A stretch of 54,201 bases of DNA. Source: JBDTNL01 sp039933785 (lineage in GTDB: Bacteria; Acidobacteriota; Thermoanaerobaculia; Multivoradales; JAGPDF01). Each line of letters begins with the position of its first letter. Position 1 is the stretch's first letter. Of the stretch, positions 14,903 to 22,807 are shown piece after piece. The notes beneath the pieces were generated by a model. It saw nothing but the letters and a program-made list of their open reading frames with translations. It was not told the origin of the DNA and searched no databases. The translations under genes and the position numbers were made by a program. The stretch spans positions 1-54,201 of the forward strand of contig JBDTNL010000024.1 in NCBI GenBank assembly GCA_039933785.1. The letters run 5' to 3'.

Positions 14903-17421
14903 GCGGCGCCCCTGAGGTGGGCTCGAGTCCTCCGTGGGCGGCTCTTCGCGCGCGCTTCGAAGAGCTCGTCGAGTTGGCACCCGCTGAACAGGAGCAGCGC
15001 CTGACCGCGCTCGAGAACGAAGAACCTCGGCTGGGTCGCGAGTTACGCCGCTGGCTAGCCGCCGACGTGGCGGCCGGGTTGCTCGACCGGCCGGCGGTGG
15101 ATGCCGCCGCCGAGCTGCTGTTCACCGAGTCAGGCGCCGAGTCAGGCACGGCGACCGGCGGGGCCGATCTTGCCGGCCTGCGACTCGGCGCCTGGCGCCT
15201 GGTCGAACGCCTCGGCGAGGGTGGCATGGGGGAGGTCTGGCTCGCCGCGCGCGCCGATGGTGGCTTCGAGCAGCAGGCCGCCATCAAGCTGATCAAACGT
15301 GGCATGGACTCCGAGGAGGTGCTGCGCCGCTTCCGCCGCGAGCGCCAGATCCTCGCCCGGCTCGAGCACCCGCGCATCGCTCACCTTCTCGACGGCGGCA
15401 TGGCGCCAGACGGCCGACCTTACTTCGTGCTCGAGCGCGTGCGCGGGGCGACCATTCTCGAATGGGCGCGGCGCGGGAAGCTCGGCGTCGAGGCCCGCAT
15501 CGAGCTGGTGCTGCAGGCCGCGGAAGGCGTGGAGTTCGCGCACCGCAACCTGGTCGTGCACCGGGACTTGAAGCCTTCGAACATCCTGGTCGGAGAGGAT
15601 GGGCAGGTCAAGCTCCTCGACTTCGGAATCGCCAAGCTCCTCGACCCCGGCGAGGACGCCGACGCGACGCGCACCGCGGCGCAGATGCTGACGCCGCTCA
15701 CCCCGCGCTACGCAGCACCCGAGCAGATCCTCGGCGAGCCGGCGACCACCGCGACCGACGTCTATGCGCTCGGGGCGGTGCTCTACGAGCTCCTGGCGGG
15801 CGAACTCCCGCACCGACCCGCCGCGAGCAGCTCGCTAGATCTTTCTCGGGCCGCTGCGCACGAAACGATCGATCGGCCATCGGTGGTGGCGGCGCGCACC
15901 GGTCGGACGCTCGGCTGGGCGAGACGGCTGAGCGGAGACCTCGATACCATCGTCTTGCGCGCTCTCGCCCGCGAGGCTGACCGGCGTTACCCGTCGGTCG
16001 CGACCTTCGCCGAGGATCTGCGACGACATCTCGACGGCCGCCCGGTGCTGGCGCGCGCCGACACCCGGGGCTACCGTCTGTCCAAGTTCGTCCGCCGCCA
16101 TCGTCTCGCCGTGGTCGCGGCGGCAGCGGTGATCGGGGCGCTCGTCGTCGGCCTCTCGATGGCCCTCTGGCAGGCTCGTCGCGCCGAGAAATCGGCCTCG
16201 ATGGCGCTCGCCCAGGTGGCCCGCGCCGAACGCGTGCGCGGGTTCTTGATTTCCGTGTTCGATGCCGCGGACCCTGCGCGGACACTGGGCGAGAAGATCG
16301 AAGCCCGGACACTGGTCGATGAGGGCGTGCGCCGGGCCGACGCCGAGCTCACCGGCGCGCCGGAGCTGCGCGCCGAGATGCGCGATGTCTTCGCCGGCCT
16401 GTATCGCAAGCTCGGAGATCTCGCGTCGGCGAAGGCACTGGCCGAGAAGGCGCTTGGGGAGCGGAGCCGGATCTTCGGTTCCGAGTCCGTGGAGGCGGCG
16501 AAGTCGGAGTGGACGCTGGGCTGGGTTCTCTCCAACCAGGGGGAGTTCGCGCCCGCACGGCAGCGGCTCAAGCATTCGATTGCCGTGCTCGAGAGCGCCG
16601 AGGGTCCGCTGAGTCTCGCCGCGGCGGACGCGCGCGAGCCGCTCATGGAGTTGCTCTTCGGCGCCGAGGGCCCGGCCGCGGCGCTGCCGGTGGTCGAACG
16701 ACGCCTGGCGACTTACCGCGCGGTGCTGGGCGAGCGGCACGAGAAGACTGCGCTCTCGCTCTCCGATCTCGGTGTGGTCTTGAACGAGGTCAAGCGGGTC
16801 GACGACGCCGAACGCGCCTATCGCGCGAGCGCGCAGATTCTCGACGCCCTGCTGCCGGCGGACGACCCCCGCCGGGCCTATCCGCACAGCAATCTCGCCG
16901 GGCTCCTGCGCGAGAATGGCCGGCTCGAGGACGCGGAACGCGAGGCGCGTGTGGCGCTTGCCATACGGCGCAAGTCGCTCGGCAGCCGCCACCCCGAGAC
17001 CGGCTTGACGCTCAGTCAACTAGGCCGCGTGTTGCTGGATCTCGGCCGCCTCGACGAGGCTGAGGCGGCGGCCCGCGAATCCCTGGCGATCTGTGAGGGC
17101 CGCGATCGCTTCGCCGCGACGCAGGCGCGCTCCAACGTGGCCTCCGTCCTCTTGCGCAAGGGACGCGCCGCCGAGGCCCTGGCGCTGTTCGACCAGGTGC
17201 TCGCCGAGCAGCTGGCGCTGTTGCCAGAGGAGCACCTGCTGGTCTACTCGGTGCGCGTCAACCGACTCCGGGCCCTGCAAGCGTTGGGTCGAGTCGAGGA
17301 GGCCCGGGCCGGAGTCGACGCTTTGGTCGTGCGGCTCGAGAGCAAGGGCGTCGAGCACGCGGCGGTGCTCGCGGATGCGCGGGCCCTGGCAGTGAGTCTG
17401 GACGGCAAGCCGATTCCCTGA
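14899..17421 (+). CDS. Membrane Ser/Thr protein kinase with C-terminal TPR array
   Basis: 840 residues. Residues about 100-375 form a complete PknB-type kinase: Gly loop LGEGGMGEVW (105-114), Lys130 in AAIKLIKRG, HRDLKPSN with Asp223, DFG Asp241 and YAAPEQ in the activation segment. Residues about 403-425 are a transmembrane helix (LAVVAAAAVIGALVVGLSMAL). Residues about 450-830 are TPR-like repeats of the kinesin-light-chain style (ERAYRASAQILDAL, EDAEREARVALAIRRKSLG), outside the membrane if the topology is standard. An N-terminal 80-residue helical stretch resembles the start of other Acidobacteria sigma-linked kinases. The start GTG 14899 overlaps the sigma stop. It likely senses an external or periplasmic partner through the TPRs and phosphorylates cytosolic targets, the sigma factor among them. 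Confidence 0.92.
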   Translation: MSGAPEVGSSPPWAALRARFEELVELAPAEQEQRLTALENEEPRLGRELRRWLAADVAAGLLDRPAVDAAAELLFTESGAESGTATGGADLAGLRLGAWRLVERLGEGGMGEVWLAARADGGFEQQAAIKLIKRGMDSEEVLRRFRRERQILARLEHPRIAHLLDGGMAPDGRPYFVLERVRGATILEWARRGKLGVEARIELVLQAAEGVEFAHRNLVVHRDLKPSNILVGEDGQVKLLDFGIAKLLDPGEDADATRTAAQMLTPLTPRYAAPEQILGEPATTATDVYALGAVLYELLAGELPHRPAASSSLDLSRAAAHETIDRPSVVAARTGRTLGWARRLSGDLDTIVLRALAREADRRYPSVATFAEDLRRHLDGRPVLARADTRGYRLSKFVRRHRLAVVAAAAVIGALVVGLSMALWQARRAEKSASMALAQVARAERVRGFLISVFDAADPARTLGEKIEARTLVDEGVRRADAELTGAPELRAEMRDVFAGLYRKLGDLASAKALAEKALGERSRIFGSESVEAAKSEWTLGWVLSNQGEFAPARQRLKHSIAVLESAEGPLSLAAADAREPLMELLFGAEGPAAALPVVERRLATYRAVLGERHEKTALSLSDLGVVLNEVKRVDDAERAYRASAQILDALLPADDPRRAYPHSNLAGLLRENGRLEDAEREARVALAIRRKSLGSRHPETGLTLSQLGRVLLDLGRLDEAEAAARESLAICEGRDRFAATQARSNVASVLLRKGRAAEALALFDQVLAEQLALLPEEHLLVYSVRVNRLRALQALGRVEEARAGVDALVVRLESKGVEHAAVLADARALAVSLDGKPIP

Positions 17422-17466
17422 CCCATTCCTCTCTGTAGTTGCGTGTACGGGGCAGAGGAGATTCCG

Positions 17467-20400
17467 ATGTCCCGCTCACGCCTTAGCGCCGTCTGTTCAC
17501 CGGCTGCAGCCCTGCTCGCCGCCGTGTTTCTCCAGGGCGGGTCGGCCGTTCTGGCCGACCCGCTTCGACACCCCAGCTCGGATTGGGTCTCTTCGATCGA
17601 GAGCTCGCTCGCCGCGCGCGAGTACCAGGCCAGTGCCACCACTTTGGGCCTGCAGGCGCCGAACCGGGCACAGGGGTTCCGCACCTACTTCGAAGCCGAC
17701 GGCCTGCGCGTGGTGGACCGCACGGCGCGCGAGCAGCCGGAGCTGTTGCGGGTGCGGCTGATCAAGGTCGAGCTCGACGGAGTCAGGCTCGACAGCGCTG
17801 CGGTCACTGGGTGGGATGGCTCGGCGCCCATCGCCCCCGCTGCGAACGCCGCTCAGGTCGAGACCTCCCGCGGTCGCGTCACCGAGCTCTCAGTCAATGG
17901 TCCGGAAGGCCTCCGATTCGGGGTACGAGTTCCCATCGCAGGGCTGGTCGGCGCGCCCGGGCGGTTGGTCATCGAGTGGAAGATCTCCGGACCCTCCCTC
18001 GGACGGTTCGAAACCGACGCCGCGGGTTGGGATCGGCTGCCGCTCACCACCGCCTCCGGGCGCCGACTCGAACTGGGGCGCTTGCCGGTGGTCAAGGAGG
18101 GAAGCCAAGTTCCGCTACTTTCGCGGTGGAGAGCAACCGAGCGCGGCCGCGTGCGGTTGGTGATCGAGCTTGGTGCGTCGGTTCCTGAGCAGCTAGCGAT
18201 CGTCGCGCAGCTGATCCTCACCGGCGCGGCGGACGACATTCTGGAGTCCAACCAAGTGAACGCGTTCCTGGGCGAGAGCGTCGCCGGAGCCGGGGATGTG
18301 AATGGTGACGGCTACGCCGACGTCATCGTCGGTGCTCCGGGTTATGACCTGGGGACACTCAACGAGGGTGCGGCATTCATCTTCCTCGGGAGCGCCGCCG
18401 GCATCGCTTCCGGCAATCCGGCGGGCGCCTCGACGACCCTGCAGTCGAACCAGTCGGACGCGCAGCTGGGATCGAGCGTCGCTGCCGCCGGGGACGTGAA
18501 TGGCGACGGCTACGGCGATGTCATCGTCGGGGCGCGACTCTACGACGCGGGCCAGACCGACGAGGGCGCGGCGTTCGTGTTTCTAGGCAGCGCCACCGGT
18601 GTGGCCGCGGGCGATCCGTCGAATGCCTCGGCAACTCTCCAGTCGAATCAGGCGGGCGCATTCCTGGGAGCGAGCGTCGCCGGAGCCGGAGACGTGAACG
18701 GCGACGGCTATCAGGACGTGATCGTAGGCGCGCACCACTATGAACTGGGCGAGCCGAACGAGGGCGCGGCGTTCGTGTTTCTGGGCGGCGCCGCTGGAGT
18801 TGCCTCAGGCAATCCGTCGACTGCGGCGGCGACGCTGCAGTCGAATCAGGTCGGCGCGGAGATGGGTGGCAGCGTTGCTGGCGCCGGGGATGTGAACGGC
18901 GATGGCTACGCGGACGTGATTGTCGGGTCGCCCTACCAGAGTCTGGGCGAGGTGTCCGAGGGCGCAGCCTTCGTGTTTCTCGGCAGTGCCTCGGGAGTTG
19001 CGGCCGGGAACCCATCGAACGCCGCCGCAACCCTGCAGTCGAACCAAGCTGACGCGAATCTGGGGACTTCCGTTGCCGCGGCGGGAGACGTGAATGGTGA
19101 CGGCTACGGTGACGTGATCGTCGGGGCGAGCGGCTATGACTCGGGTCAAGTAAATGAGGGTTCGGCTTTCCTGTTTCTTGGCGGCAGCGGTTCCGGAGTG
19201 GCCTCGGGCAATCCCTCGAGCGCCGCGGCGGAGCTCGAATCGAACCAGGCGGGAGCGCGCCTGGGAACCGGCGTCGCCGGGGTCGGAGACGTGAATGGCG
19301 ACGGTTACGCCGACGTGGTCGTCGGCGCGCCGTTCTACGACTTGGGCGACGACGAAGGTGCGGCGTTCCTGTTCCTGGGCAGCGCCGCCGGAGTTCCCTC
19401 GGGCAATCCATCGAGCTCCGCAGCCACTCTGCACGTGAACCTGGCGGCCGGTCAGACCAATGGACAGCTGGGGTCGAGCGTGGCGGGCGCTGGCGACATC
19501 AATGGCGACGGCTATGGCGATGTGATCGTCGGCGCGCCGAAGGACGGGTTCGGGCAGACCTGGGAAGGTGCGGCGTTTCTCTTTCTAGGTGGCGCCCGGG
19601 GCGTCGTGGCCGGAAGCCCGACAAGCTCCGCGGCGAACCTGCAATTGAACCAGGCGAGCGCGCAGCTGGGCTTCAGTGTGGCCGCTGCCGGTGACGTGAA
19701 CGGCGACGGCTATGGCGATGTGATCGTCGGGGCGCCGCTGTGGGACGCGGGCCTGGCCGACGAGGGCCGGGCGTTTATCTACCACGGCAGCAGCGCCGGT
19801 TTGACCTTCGTGACCACGAGCCTGGGCTCCAGCCAGGCGGGGGCGCGGTTTGGCTCCAGCGCCTCCGCGGCCGGCGACGTCAATGGCGACGGGTACGGCG
19901 ATGTGATCGTCGGAGCGTTCTTGTACGACTCTGCCGCGGCCGACAGCGGTGCGGCATTCATCTTTCTCGGCAGCTCTGTTGGAGTGCCGTCGGGAACTGT
20001 GGCTAGTGCCGCGACCGTTTTGCAGTCGGCGCGGCCCAGCGCACAGTTCGGCTACAGCGTCGCAGGGGCGGGCGACGTGAACGGCGATGGCTATGGCGAC
20101 GTGATCGTCGGGGCCGACCAATACGACCTGGGCGAGAGCAATGAGGGCACCGCTTACGTGTTTCTCGGCAGCCCTTCCGGGGTGGCTCCCGGCGGCCCTT
20201 CAACGGCAGCCACGACGCTGCAGTCGAACCAGCCTGACGCGCTCTTCGGGTGGAGTGTCGCTGGCGCCGGTGACGTGAATGGAGATGGCTACGCCGATGT
20301 GATCGTCGGTGCGATCCAATACGACCAGGGTCAGACCAACGAGGGCGCGGCTTTCGTGTTCCTCGGCAGCCCTTTCGGAGTGGCCTCCGGCGGCGCGCTC

Positions 20401-21768
20401 AGCGCTTCAGCGACCCTGCAGTCAAACCAGGCCAGCAGTTTCTTGGGCTGGAGCGTTGCCTCCGCCGGGGACGTGAACGGGGACGGCTATGCGGATGTGC
20501 TCGTTGGAGCGCCGTTTTACGACCTGGGCCAAGCGGACGAGGGCGCGGCGTTCGTGTTCCTCGGCGGTGCCGGTGGAGTGGGCGCGGGCAACCCGGCGAA
20601 CGCGGCGACCACGCTCCAGTCTTTCCAAGCAGACGCACAGTTCGGGTGGAGCGTCTCGGGGGCGGGCGACGTCAACGGCGACGGCTACGGCGACGTGATC
20701 GTCGGCGCGCCGGCGTATGACTCTGGCCAGTCGGGCGAAGGCGCCGCGTTCGTGTTTCTGGGCGAACCCTCGGGTGTGGCGACGAGCAGTCCCGGTCTCG
20801 AGTCGAATCAGGCCGGCGCGCGGCTGGGGGCGAGTGTCGCGGGCATCGGAGATGTGAACGGGGACGGCTTCGGCGACGTGGCGGTCGGCGCTCCTTTGTA
20901 CGACTCGGGGCAAACCGACGAGGGTGCAGTGTTCGCGTTTGCTGGCGGTGGGGGCGGAAACGCCCGGCAGGTCCGGATGCAACAGCTTCGTGCCGGCACG
21001 TCGATCCCGGTGGCCCCCTGGGGCTCGAGCCGCGACGCCAAGGCTTTCAAGGTGAAGATGTCGGTGACAACTCCAGCCGGGGGCGGCCGGGTGAGGACCG
21101 AAGTGGAGGCTTGCCTGGCGGGCAAGAGCTTCGGCGATCCGTCGTGCGCACGCCGCTTGTCGCCTGCCTGGGGCAATCTCACCGGCAGCCCGACCGGGGC
21201 GCAGGAGACCGCGGTCAGCTCCCTCACCGCCGCGCGCCTCTACCACTGGCGTGCGCGGGTGCTCTATCAACCCGCCTCGGTGCTGGCGGCGGGAATTATC
21301 GTTCCGCCGCATCCACCGCACGGGCCCTGGCGTCGCTTCCAGGCGCAGGTCAGCGCGGCGGATGTGCGCACCGAGAGCGGCGTCTTCTACGCCCTGACTC
21401 CGTGCCGCTTGGTGGACACGCGTGGCGGATCGCCGGTGCCTCCGATCGGCGGGCCGATCCTGACCAGCGGCAGCCAGCGCACCCTGACGCTGGCGGGAAA
21501 GTGCTCCATTCCACTCACCGCTCGCGCCGTGTCGCTCAACATCACCGCCGTCGATCCGCTCGGCCGCGGCGAGCTGGTCATCTACCCGATCTCTGGGCAG
21601 CCGACCGATACCTCCGCGGTCAGCTTCGCGGCCAACCGCACGCGGGCCAACAACGCGGTCTTCGGACTGAATCTGAGCGGGCAGATCCAGGTGTTGCCCT
21701 GGGTGTCGAACCCCAGCGGGCCAGACCAAGTGCACCTGGTGGTGGACGTCAACGGGTACTTCGAATAG
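17467..21768 (+). CDS. Large exported FG-GAP (integrin-alpha-like) repeat protein with PCRLVDTR C-terminal domain
   Basis: A 1433-residue surface or secreted protein. ATG 17467 has GAGGAG upstream (GTG 17443 is a longer option). Residues 1-30 form a signal peptide. Residues about 30-255 are an unassigned beta-rich domain. From about residue 265 to 1160 there are 14 FG-GAP repeats, each with a GDVNGDGYxDVIVGA core, a calcium-binding DxNxDGxxD loop, at about 66-residue spacing. After a linker, residues about 1305-1433 are a domain starting FYALTPCRLVDTRGG and ending VVDVNGYFE; similar tails occur on many exported Acidobacteriota proteins. The repeats suggest two seven-bladed propellers used in adhesion or ligand binding. 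The gene is 45 bp after the kinase gene and may be its regulatory target. Confidence 0.9.
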   Translation: MSRSRLSAVCSPAAALLAAVFLQGGSAVLADPLRHPSSDWVSSIESSLAAREYQASATTLGLQAPNRAQGFRTYFEADGLRVVDRTAREQPELLRVRLIKVELDGVRLDSAAVTGWDGSAPIAPAANAAQVETSRGRVTELSVNGPEGLRFGVRVPIAGLVGAPGRLVIEWKISGPSLGRFETDAAGWDRLPLTTASGRRLELGRLPVVKEGSQVPLLSRWRATERGRVRLVIELGASVPEQLAIVAQLILTGAADDILESNQVNAFLGESVAGAGDVNGDGYADVIVGAPGYDLGTLNEGAAFIFLGSAAGIASGNPAGASTTLQSNQSDAQLGSSVAAAGDVNGDGYGDVIVGARLYDAGQTDEGAAFVFLGSATGVAAGDPSNASATLQSNQAGAFLGASVAGAGDVNGDGYQDVIVGAHHYELGEPNEGAAFVFLGGAAGVASGNPSTAAATLQSNQVGAEMGGSVAGAGDVNGDGYADVIVGSPYQSLGEVSEGAAFVFLGSASGVAAGNPSNAAATLQSNQADANLGTSVAAAGDVNGDGYGDVIVGASGYDSGQVNEGSAFLFLGGSGSGVASGNPSSAAAELESNQAGARLGTGVAGVGDVNGDGYADVVVGAPFYDLGDDEGAAFLFLGSAAGVPSGNPSSSAATLHVNLAAGQTNGQLGSSVAGAGDINGDGYGDVIVGAPKDGFGQTWEGAAFLFLGGARGVVAGSPTSSAANLQLNQASAQLGFSVAAAGDVNGDGYGDVIVGAPLWDAGLADEGRAFIYHGSSAGLTFVTTSLGSSQAGARFGSSASAAGDVNGDGYGDVIVGAFLYDSAAADSGAAFIFLGSSVGVPSGTVASAATVLQSARPSAQFGYSVAGAGDVNGDGYGDVIVGADQYDLGESNEGTAYVFLGSPSGVAPGGPSTAATTLQSNQPDALFGWSVAGAGDVNGDGYADVIVGAIQYDQGQTNEGAAFVFLGSPFGVASGGALSASATLQSNQASSFLGWSVASAGDVNGDGYADVLVGAPFYDLGQADEGAAFVFLGGAGGVGAGNPANAATTLQSFQADAQFGWSVSGAGDVNGDGYGDVIVGAPAYDSGQSGEGAAFVFLGEPSGVATSSPGLESNQAGARLGASVAGIGDVNGDGFGDVAVGAPLYDSGQTDEGAVFAFAGGGGGNARQVRMQQLRAGTSIPVAPWGSSRDAKAFKVKMSVTTPAGGGRVRTEVEACLAGKSFGDPSCARRLSPAWGNLTGSPTGAQETAVSSLTAARLYHWRARVLYQPASVLAAGIIVPPHPPHGPWRRFQAQVSAADVRTESGVFYALTPCRLVDTRGGSPVPPIGGPILTSGSQRTLTLAGKCSIPLTARAVSLNITAVDPLGRGELVIYPISGQPTDTSAVSFAANRTRANNAVFGLNLSGQIQVLPWVSNPSGPDQVHLVVDVNGYFE
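18265..20945 (+). repeat. 14 direct coding repeats of about 198 bp (FG-GAP units)
   Basis: Cores reading GACGTGAATGGCGACGGCTA or near variants recur near 18296, 18494, 18692, 18890, 19087, 19288, 19494, 19690, 19876, 20074, 20273, 20469, 20666 and 20852. Spacing is close to 198 bases (about 66 codons). The flanking CTGCAGTCGAACCAG-like segments also recur, so the repeats are similar at DNA level and could recombine or be mis-assembled from short reads. Confidence 0.9.
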
Positions 21769-21783
21769 CGGTGCTTCGAATAG
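21759..21783 (+). repeat. In-frame duplication of the FG-GAP gene's last codons and stop
   Basis: CTTCGAATAG occurs at 21759-21768 and again at 21774-21783, 15 bases apart and in the same frame. The gene ends Phe-Glu-stop and a second Phe-Glu-stop follows. Readthrough of the first stop would add only a few residues. Confidence 0.7.
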
Positions 21784-21810
21784 CCAATGAACTTCAATAG
21801 GAGAATTCTC

Positions 21811-22692
21811 ATGCGACAGACCCTCCGCGTATTCATGTTGCTGTGCGCAATCGGCGCGCTCGTGCCGGTGCCGACCCAGGCCACCCCCGGCGACACCTGC
21901 GCCGCGGCCACCTTCGAGCTCGGGCTGTTGCCCATCTCGGATATCGACACCACCATCGGGCGCAACGACACCAACAGTCACGGAGGCCCTTGCGCCGACG
22001 GCTCCACCGGTGTCGCGGGAAGCGCGGTCGGCGCCGACCTCTATTACCGCATCCGGCCGAGTGCGAGCTGCACTCTCCAGGTCACAATGAACCCGGTAGG
22101 GACCACTCCAGTGAAGAATCTGGGTCTCTATATTGCGTCCGACTGCGCACCGCTCACTGCTTCCAACTGTATTGCGATGGATGACAACGGCGGCGGGGGC
22201 GTTACCGAGGTCGTGACGTTCGCAGCCACGGCCGGCACGGACTACTACATCCTGGTGGACGGAACGAGTGCCGACGAGGACGCGTTCAGCATGACAGTGT
22301 CCTCGGCGGTCGGCGACTGTGGCAGTCTCGTCAGTGGGCCGGCGCAGCCATTGGCCCCGACGATCACCAACGGTCCACCGCAGAACGGCACAGTTGGCGT
22401 CGCCTACAACTTTGCCTTCACCTCCACCGGCTCGCCAACCTTCAGCGTGACTTCCGGTGGCCTTCCGCCGGGCTTGGCCCTCAGCCTCGCAGGTGTCATC
22501 AGCGGAGTTCCCACTGGTGGAGACGGCGCTGGCACGGTCACGGCCACCAACGGCACCCAGCCGGATGCCCAGCAGGCCTTCAACATCGTGATTTCGGCAC
22601 CTGGCGCGACGGCGATTCCCACGCTGGGGGCGTGGGGAGCGATTTTCTTGGCGCTGGCTTTGATGGGGCTGGCGTTGGTGAGGATGCGCTAG
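21811..22692 (+). CDS. Exported protein with putative Ig domain and IPTL-CTERM sorting signal
   Basis: 293 residues from ATG 21811, which has AATAGGAGAATTCTC upstream; ATG 21787 is an in-frame alternative. A signal peptide ends near PTQATPGD. Residues about 30-180 form a PPC-like beta domain (DLYYRIRPSASCTLQVTMNP, TDYYILVDGTSADEDAFSMTV). Residues about 190-265 match a putative Ig (He_PIG) domain: GTVGVAYNFAFTSTGSPTFS and GGLPPGLALS with GVISGVPTG. The C-terminus AIPTLGAWGAIFLALALMG followed by LALVRMR is a classic IPTL-CTERM tripartite signal (motif, helix, basic end), processed in the envelope in other bacteria. It follows the FG-GAP gene by 42 bp and is likely in the same surface programme. 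Confidence 0.88.
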   Translation: MRQTLRVFMLLCAIGALVPVPTQATPGDTCAAATFELGLLPISDIDTTIGRNDTNSHGGPCADGSTGVAGSAVGADLYYRIRPSASCTLQVTMNPVGTTPVKNLGLYIASDCAPLTASNCIAMDDNGGGGVTEVVTFAATAGTDYYILVDGTSADEDAFSMTVSSAVGDCGSLVSGPAQPLAPTITNGPPQNGTVGVAYNFAFTSTGSPTFSVTSGGLPPGLALSLAGVISGVPTGGDGAGTVTATNGTQPDAQQAFNIVISAPGATAIPTLGAWGAIFLALALMGLALVRMR

Positions 22693-22807
22693 CGGCAGAT
22701 CGCCCTCCTGAGGGGAGGCTCCAGGCTTCTGGACTGGCCGCGACCGGCGCCCAACGGGTAGAATTCACCGGTCCGTCGCAGATTTCCCCCTGAGGAGACA
22801 TAGCCGC

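Noticed and set aside
18265..20945. CRISPR-like reading of the 198-bp repeats
   Set aside because: The repeats are coding, in frame and translate to FG-GAP motifs; the intervening text is also coding and conserved.
20422..21981. 519-codon open frame antisense to the FG-GAP gene
   Set aside because: The repeated sequence of the real gene produces a periodic mirror frame; the composition is not protein-like.
22702..22719. Possible terminator CCTCC-TGAGG-GGAGG after the IPTL-CTERM gene
   Set aside because: The stem is only 5 bp with a mismatch next to it and no T-tract follows.
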